DNA from: Ruminococcus sp. | GTDB taxonomy: Bacteria > Bacillota > Clostridia > Oscillospirales > Ruminococcaceae | Length of the DNA stretch: 42,529 nt | Reading direction: 5' to 3' | NCBI GenBank assembly: GCA_015066865.1 | Contig: SVNQ01000012.1 | Coordinates: 1-42,529, forward strand | In this document: positions 37,628 to 42,529 of the stretch, one piece after another | How positions within the stretch are numbered: the first letter of the stretch is position 1 | Layout of the letters: the number at the start of each line of letters is the position of its first letter | Made by a program: the position numbers and the translations under genes | The notes under the pieces: model-generated | What the model saw: only the letters and a program-made list of their open reading frames with translations | Databases searched by the model: none | Told to the model about the DNA's origin: nothing

Positions 37628-39448
37628 ATGATAAATATTAGAAAACTTGAAGCAGAGCTGTGGGAATCGGCTGATCTGCTTCGTGCAGGCTCAAAACTTA
37701 CATCAAATCAGTATTGTATGCCCGTATTGGGACTGATCTTCCTCAGATACGCTTACAGCCGCTTCAAAATGGTTGAAGCAGAGATACTGAAAGACCGTCC
37801 AAAACGTGGCGGACATGTTATGCCTGTTGAAGCAAGCGACTTTGCGGCAAAGAGTGCTCTCTTCCTGCCGGAAGAAGCTCAGTATAAGTATCTCGTTAAT
37901 CTGCCTGAGAATATAGCTGCAGCTGAACTCAAAAACCGCTCCGGTCATACAATGAACAGTCTCGGAGAGGTTGTCAATAATGCAATGCAGCTTGTTGAGG
38001 AGCAGAGCGAGCAGCTCACAGGCGTACTCCCGAAGGACTATACTATATTCTCGGACGAGCTTCTCTCGGAACTGCTCCGTATCTTTAATAACAGCGCTCT
38101 CGATGATATTGACGGCGACATCGTTGGTCGTATCTATGAGTATTTCCTGAATAAATTTGCAAAGAACATTGCTCAGGACGATGGAGTTTTCTTTACCCCT
38201 AAGTCCCTTGTTAAGATGATAGTTAACATCATTGAGCCGAAAAGCGGAACCCTGCTTGATCCTGCCTGCGGAAGCGGCGGTATGTTCATTCAGAGCGGTG
38301 ACTTCGTAAATGCCGCAGGTATGCACGCTAACAGTGCTATGACGTTCTACGGACAGGAAAAGGTTGAGTACAACGCTCAGCTATGTCTTATGAACATGGC
38401 TGTACATGGTCTTACCGGTGTTATCAAGTCAGGCGATGAGGCAAACACCTTCTACCACGATGCACACAATCTCAATGGCAAGTGCGACTACGTTATGGCG
38501 AATCCGCCTTTTAATGTGGACAAGGTCAAGGCTGAATCCTGTGAGAATGCAGGTCGTCTGCCGTTCGGACTGCCCAGCGTTAATAAGAGCAAGGAAGTCG
38601 GCAACGCAAACTACTTGTGGATCTCCTACTTCTACTACTATCTCAATGAAACAGGCAGAGCCGGTTTTGTTATGGCTTCTTCTGCTACGGACAGTCAGAG
38701 CAGGGACAAGGATATCCGTGAACAGCTGGTAAAAACAGGCGATGTTGATGTTATGATCTCGGTCGGCAATAATTTTTTCTACACAAAGTCTCTGCCGTGT
38801 TCGCTCTGGTTCTTTGATAAGGCGAAGAATGAAAGTATCAGGGACAAAGTCCTGTTCATAGACGCAAGAAACTACTATACCGTAGTTGATCGCACTCTCA
38901 ACGAGTGGAGCGAATGGCAGCTGAAAAACCTTAATGCTATTGTATGGCTGCATCGTGGTGAAATAGATAAGTATCAGAATCTTCTTGCTGAGTATAAACA
39001 GATTCTCGGTAAAAGCATTACTTTTGAGGAGTCGCTCAGATTACTGAAAGAAGAACTCAAAGACTTGCAGAAGCGCCTGAAACTTGAACTTGAAAATGCA
39101 AAGCGTGGCGACCAGAAGCGTATACAGGCTTTATTCGATGAAGAAATAGCTGCAAAGAATGCGGAAATCACCATTGCTAAAGAAGCTCTCTGGCTGTATG
39201 AAAAGTTCGGTGAGGGCGAATACAAGGACATCGAAGGTCTCTGCAAGGCGGCAACGATCAGCGATATAAAGGAAAAAGGCTGGTCGCTGACTCCCGGTGC
39301 TTATGTTGGTGTTGCTCCTGTGGAGGACGACGGCGTTGATTTTGCCGAGCGTATGGCTGAGATACACAAGGAGCTTCTTGCTTTGCAAGCTGAGTCCAAC
39401 TCCCTTATGGATACCATATCGAAGAATATGGAGGGGTTGGGAGTATGA
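37628..39448 (+). CDS. hsdM: Type I restriction-modification DNA methyltransferase subunit
   Basis: 606 aa. The helical N-domain is followed by the N6-adenine methylase fold: TPKSLVKMIVNIIEP, SAM motif I LLDPACGSGGMF and catalytic NPPF (in YVMANPPFNVDKV). The C-terminal ~170 residues are a long coiled coil (KEELKDLQKRLKLELENAKR) that contacts HsdS. ATG 37628 is chosen since GGAG precedes it and the longer frame would start before the promoter. It methylates the site recognised by HsdS. Stop overlaps hsdS (ATGA). Confidence 0.93.
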   Translation: MINIRKLEAELWESADLLRAGSKLTSNQYCMPVLGLIFLRYAYSRFKMVEAEILKDRPKRGGHVMPVEASDFAAKSALFLPEEAQYKYLVNLPENIAAAELKNRSGHTMNSLGEVVNNAMQLVEEQSEQLTGVLPKDYTIFSDELLSELLRIFNNSALDDIDGDIVGRIYEYFLNKFAKNIAQDDGVFFTPKSLVKMIVNIIEPKSGTLLDPACGSGGMFIQSGDFVNAAGMHANSAMTFYGQEKVEYNAQLCLMNMAVHGLTGVIKSGDEANTFYHDAHNLNGKCDYVMANPPFNVDKVKAESCENAGRLPFGLPSVNKSKEVGNANYLWISYFYYYLNETGRAGFVMASSATDSQSRDKDIREQLVKTGDVDVMISVGNNFFYTKSLPCSLWFFDKAKNESIRDKVLFIDARNYYTVVDRTLNEWSEWQLKNLNAIVWLHRGEIDKYQNLLAEYKQILGKSITFEESLRLLKEELKDLQKRLKLELENAKRGDQKRIQALFDEEIAAKNAEITIAKEALWLYEKFGEGEYKDIEGLCKAATISDIKEKGWSLTPGAYVGVAPVEDDGVDFAERMAEIHKELLALQAESNSLMDTISKNMEGLGV

Positions 39449-40650
39449 GTTGGGATACAATAAGAGCAGAAGAATACTGCGAATCTGTTAGAGATGGCAC
39501 TCATGATACCCCAAAACCTGTCAGCAACGGATATAAGCTCGTTACAGGTAAACATATTCAAAACGGACAAATCGACCCTACTGACGCTTATTTCATATCC
39601 GAAAATGATTATAGAAAAATTAACGAGCGTAGTAAGGTCGAAAAATGGGATGTACTAATGTCAATGATTGGAAATGGTTTAGGACGTTCTGCTGTTGTAA
39701 AAAAAGAACCTGATTATGCAATTAAGAATATAGCACTATTCAAAGTTGGTGATGAGAAGAAAGCTAAATGGTTACATTACTATCTTTCAAGTCCACAGGG
39801 ACAGGGCTTTATCTATAATTCGTTACAAGGTTCTGGACAACCATTTATATCTTTATCATTTATTAGAGATTTTCCTATTCCAACCCCACCATTACCATAT
39901 CTGAATAAAGCAGTTTCCATTTTGGAAATCTACGACGACCTCATCGAAAACAACCAGAAGCAGATAAAGCTCCTTGAAGAAGCGGCACAAAGGCTCTATA
40001 AAGAGTGGTTCGTCGATCTGCACTTCCCCGGATATGAGAATGTAAAGGTTGTTGACGGTGTGCCGGAGGGGTGGAGGAAAGGCAGTGCAGAAAGTTTCTT
40101 CAATATAACTATCGGAAAAACTCCTCCTCGTGCAGAAAAACAATGGTTTGTTGATGGAACCAAAGGAGTTCCATGGCTTTCTATTTCTGATATGGGAAGT
40201 TCAGGTATGTATATTTTTAGCACGAACGAAGGTCTTACTGAGGAAGCAGTAAAAAAACATAATATGAAAGTTGTTCCTGCTGGAACTGTCTTTGTTAGTT
40301 TCAAATTAACTGTCGGAAGAGTTGCGATAGCCAATACAGATATGTGTACAAATGAAGCTATTGCTCATTTTTACGTTGATAATAGTAACAGAGCTTATAC
40401 ATATTGTTATTTGAAAAACTTTGAATATGATACACTTGGAAATACATCATCAATTTCAAAAGCTGTTAATTCTAAAATTATAAAAGCTATGCCGTTCATT
40501 ATGCCGACAAACGATGTACTTGAATCGTTTACTTCAATTATTGAACCCATATTAGAAGGAATTAAAAATAAGCAGTCAGTTTGTATATATTTAGCAGAAG
40601 CCCGTGACCGCCTTCTGCCTAAGCTGATGAGCGGAGAAGTGGAGGTTTAA
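39445..40650 (+). CDS. hsdS: Type I restriction-modification specificity subunit
   Basis: 401 aa. Two target recognition domains: TRD1 (residues ~1-150, ending FISLSFIRDFPIPTPPLP) and TRD2 (~205-365, starting VPEGWRKGSAESFFNITIGK TPP). The conserved central helix EIYDDLIENNQKQIKLLEEA AQRLYKEWF and the C-terminal repeat AEARDRLLPKLMSGEVEV set the spacing between half-sites. Both TRDs look complete. Specificity cannot be read from sequence. Confidence 0.9.
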   Translation: MSWDTIRAEEYCESVRDGTHDTPKPVSNGYKLVTGKHIQNGQIDPTDAYFISENDYRKINERSKVEKWDVLMSMIGNGLGRSAVVKKEPDYAIKNIALFKVGDEKKAKWLHYYLSSPQGQGFIYNSLQGSGQPFISLSFIRDFPIPTPPLPYLNKAVSILEIYDDLIENNQKQIKLLEEAAQRLYKEWFVDLHFPGYENVKVVDGVPEGWRKGSAESFFNITIGKTPPRAEKQWFVDGTKGVPWLSISDMGSSGMYIFSTNEGLTEEAVKKHNMKVVPAGTVFVSFKLTVGRVAIANTDMCTNEAIAHFYVDNSNRAYTYCYLKNFEYDTLGNTSSISKAVNSKIIKAMPFIMPTNDVLESFTSIIEPILEGIKNKQSVCIYLAEARDRLLPKLMSGEVEV

Positions 40651-40651
40651 A

Positions 40652-41485
40652 ATGGCAAGAAAAACATTTGCACAAGTGTTGAAAGACGCAAAAGTAGATA
40701 TTGAGCGTGAATATGACCGCTTATACCAAATGTTTTATAAATTCAAAATACCAGATAGTAGCAGTGCGGCTATAACTCTTTATGAGATATGCGAAATGGG
40801 CTTCATATCATTCCCTCATCGTGGAACATGCCTATCTCTTGATGATTTCAATGATTTTTATGGTTTTCATTTTGAGCAAAAGCCTTCAAACTTTGATGTA
40901 GATTACCTTGTCATTTTCTGTGAATATTCATATAATCTTGCAATATACCAGCAAGGGAACGGAATCATGCCTTTTCTTAGTCCAGCTACGCAATACATAC
41001 AACAAATTCTCAAAGTAATCGAAAGTATCGGTTATATGCATCAGAGTGAAGATGGAATTTCAACATTTGTTCCCAAATCACAACCTGCCATCGTCGTATC
41101 AGAAATGTTGCCGCCGAACCTCTCGTATAAGGTTATCGAGTATAATCATCATTCTATGAAAGGTAATCTTGCCCGGAAACAGGCAACGCTGAAGTTGCTT
41201 GCTGATCAATTAGAATCAAATAGAGCTCCCCTTAAAAGCCTTAATAAATCACTGGAAGATGATTTATTCTATTTACTCAATAATATTAACATACGTCACA
41301 ATAACATCGATTCGAGTTCAACTAAATACAAAAGGGCTGTTGCAGATATGCCAAAAGATGAACTTGAAGAGTGGTATGACAGGACGTATGATATATGCCT
41401 GTATGCGTTTATGACCTTAGCTCAGGCTGATCGTAATGCTAAGGTTAAGCAACTGAAAAATATCATTGAAGATAATAAAGTATAA
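40652..41485 (+). CDS. Unknown protein inside the type I RM operon (277 aa)
   Basis: It starts 2 nt after hsdS and is transcribed with it. MARKTFAQVLKDAKVDIERE begins a helical N-terminus; the middle (NNINIRHNNIDSSSTKYKRA) contains IRHN, loosely like an incomplete HEPN motif; the C-terminus DICLYAFMTLAQADRNAKVK is helical. No family is recognised. Operon position suggests a defence accessory protein or a specificity helper. Confidence 0.6.
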   Translation: MARKTFAQVLKDAKVDIEREYDRLYQMFYKFKIPDSSSAAITLYEICEMGFISFPHRGTCLSLDDFNDFYGFHFEQKPSNFDVDYLVIFCEYSYNLAIYQQGNGIMPFLSPATQYIQQILKVIESIGYMHQSEDGISTFVPKSQPAIVVSEMLPPNLSYKVIEYNHHSMKGNLARKQATLKLLADQLESNRAPLKSLNKSLEDDLFYLLNNINIRHNNIDSSSTKYKRAVADMPKDELEEWYDRTYDICLYAFMTLAQADRNAKVKQLKNIIEDNKV

Positions 41486-41500
41486 GAGGGAATAGTTCTG

Positions 41501-42472
41501 ATGGTATACTTGAAAAATGGTACTGCAAAAGAGGATAGCTTTCTTATCAACAATAATGATTTGGAGTTTTATATACAAGTATTTGATGAATATACATTCT
41601 ATCCAAATGATGAAGTATATATAAATCTTAAAAACGAAATTGTCTTATTATATGACAAGATAAGAGATATTTACTTTTCAGATATAGATTCATATTATAA
41701 AGAGGAAGCAAACATACCAATTGGTATTATGAGTGGTGGACAAGAAACAAGTGTTATTATAGGGAAAGACGAATATTTAGAACTTAAGGAGAAAGTAGAG
41801 AAATATATTCCGGACTTGAATACGCACATATATGTTTCTGACTGCCAATATTTGATTAGTTCTATTCAAAACTTAGTGGAATATATGGATTTTTGTTTTA
41901 AGAATTATTATTTTAACATAACTAAGATTGCTCTATTATCTGAGAATGTTGATTTTTCGCCAGCAAGAATCATTTCCTACGAAAGTAGACAATTAGCATT
42001 TATTCTTGAAACATATTTTACAAAAGCGTATTCGATTTTAGATTTGATTTGTAAATTTATATATGAACTTGAAAATCCTGTTTCTAAAAATGAACTAAAC
42101 AAATTAAAAAAACTTGTAAGTTCTGAAAAACTATGGGGAGACAGAAAAAAACTAAAAAAAATACCCGTTTCTGATACCATATTTGAGGAAAGTGAAACCA
42201 TAAAACTAATCGAATCCTTACGAAATGAAGCGGTTCATAATGGAGCTTGGGAATTGTTCCCAAGTGTATACATTAATATAGATAAAAACAAAGAAATTAT
42301 TGAACGATATATGCTTTTTCCCGATTATACACAAGGAAGATTAGATTGTGTCAAAAACAGGAAGCGTTTTTTTAAAAAAGAAACAAAAGTTAATGATATT
42401 TTGCCAGTAATACATCTTGATTATATGCGTCGCTTGCTAAATACTGTAAAATACCTGAATACCATTTATTAA
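41501..42472 (+). CDS. HEPN-motif protein inside the type I RM operon (323 aa)
   Basis: AT-rich and lysine-rich. Near the C-terminal third, LIESLRNEAVHNGAWELF gives R241-x4-H246, the R-x4-H motif of HEPN ribonucleases, with a helical surround (AYSILDLICKFIYELE). The N-terminus has no recognised domain. AGAGGG lies before the ATG. It stands between the unknown gene and hsdR. HEPN proteins often kill infected cells by RNA cleavage; here that is inferred only. Confidence 0.6.
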   Translation: MVYLKNGTAKEDSFLINNNDLEFYIQVFDEYTFYPNDEVYINLKNEIVLLYDKIRDIYFSDIDSYYKEEANIPIGIMSGGQETSVIIGKDEYLELKEKVEKYIPDLNTHIYVSDCQYLISSIQNLVEYMDFCFKNYYFNITKIALLSENVDFSPARIISYESRQLAFILETYFTKAYSILDLICKFIYELENPVSKNELNKLKKLVSSEKLWGDRKKLKKIPVSDTIFEESETIKLIESLRNEAVHNGAWELFPSVYINIDKNKEIIERYMLFPDYTQGRLDCVKNRKRFFKKETKVNDILPVIHLDYMRRLLNTVKYLNTIY

Positions 42473-42488
42473 AAAAGGGAGGTTTAAT

Positions 42489-42529
42489 ATGAGTTACGAT
42501 TATTCCGAAAACATACTTGTCCAGGGTGC
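42489..42529 (+). CDS. hsdR: Start of a type I restriction endonuclease subunit, cut by window edge
   Basis: Only 13 codons visible: MSYDYSENILVQG. The YSENxLVQ start is typical of HsdR, and GGGAGG precedes the ATG. It completes the hsdM-S-x-y-R order. Confidence 0.65.
   Translation, partial: MSYDYSENILVQG

Overview
The window looks like DNA from a gut or rumen Firmicute, probably a Ruminococcus-like member of the Oscillospiraceae. This is inferred from Clostridia-type phage families (PcfJ/PcfK-like, DUF669, Sak4-like, ImmA), strong AGGAGG ribosome sites, dense ATGA gene overlaps and moderate GC. No housekeeping gene fixes the species. Nearly all of it is mobile or accessory DNA.

Positions 1-21285 are the right-hand part of a siphovirus-type prophage. 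The lytic genes run leftwards: Cro-like regulator (17625), small early genes, PAPS-reductase-like protein, PcfK/PcfJ-like pair (both damaged), DUF3102-like protein, SMC-like ATPase, Sak4-like recombinase, DUF669 protein, SF2 helicase, primase-helicase, small Cys-rich proteins, RusA resolvase, a putative late regulator, a tRNA cluster, small and large terminase, portal and a minor capsid protein cut by the window edge. The lysogeny genes run rightwards: coiled-coil membrane protein, CI-like repressor, ImmA peptidase, membrane protein and tyrosine integrase, ending at attR. That site is the 3' end of what looks like ssrA (tmRNA). A repressor operator occurs three times, twice exactly inside the spacer of a leftward TTGACT-N17-TATAAT promoter.

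Positions 21286-28700 hold a second element. An iteron-like repeat field is followed by a leftward operon of two small OB-like or unknown proteins, a DUF927 ATPase, a small protein, a large serine recombinase and a phage-type DNA polymerase A. Four of its five intergenic junctions carry a GC-rich hairpin. The operon is preceded by about 480 nt of non-coding, heavily structured sequence that I interpret as a large structured RNA.

Positions 28795-32087 hold an IS3-family relic, an ABC exporter operon with an XRE-AbrB fusion regulator, and an unknown protein.

Positions 32209-37422 are a leftward accessory operon headed by a zinc-ribbon amidoligase and a class II glutamine amidotransferase. It continues with tiny membrane peptides, a DUF1643 protein, another large serine recombinase and DUF960/DUF6809 proteins.

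From 37557 to the end, a rightward type I restriction-modification operon (hsdM, hsdS, two unknown genes, start of hsdR) has its own promoter. The second unknown gene carries a HEPN-type R-x4-H motif, which suggests a composite defence island.

The best candidates for something undescribed are the structured RNA leading the PolA/DUF927 element, and the amidoligase-amidotransferase operon with its leader hairpin.
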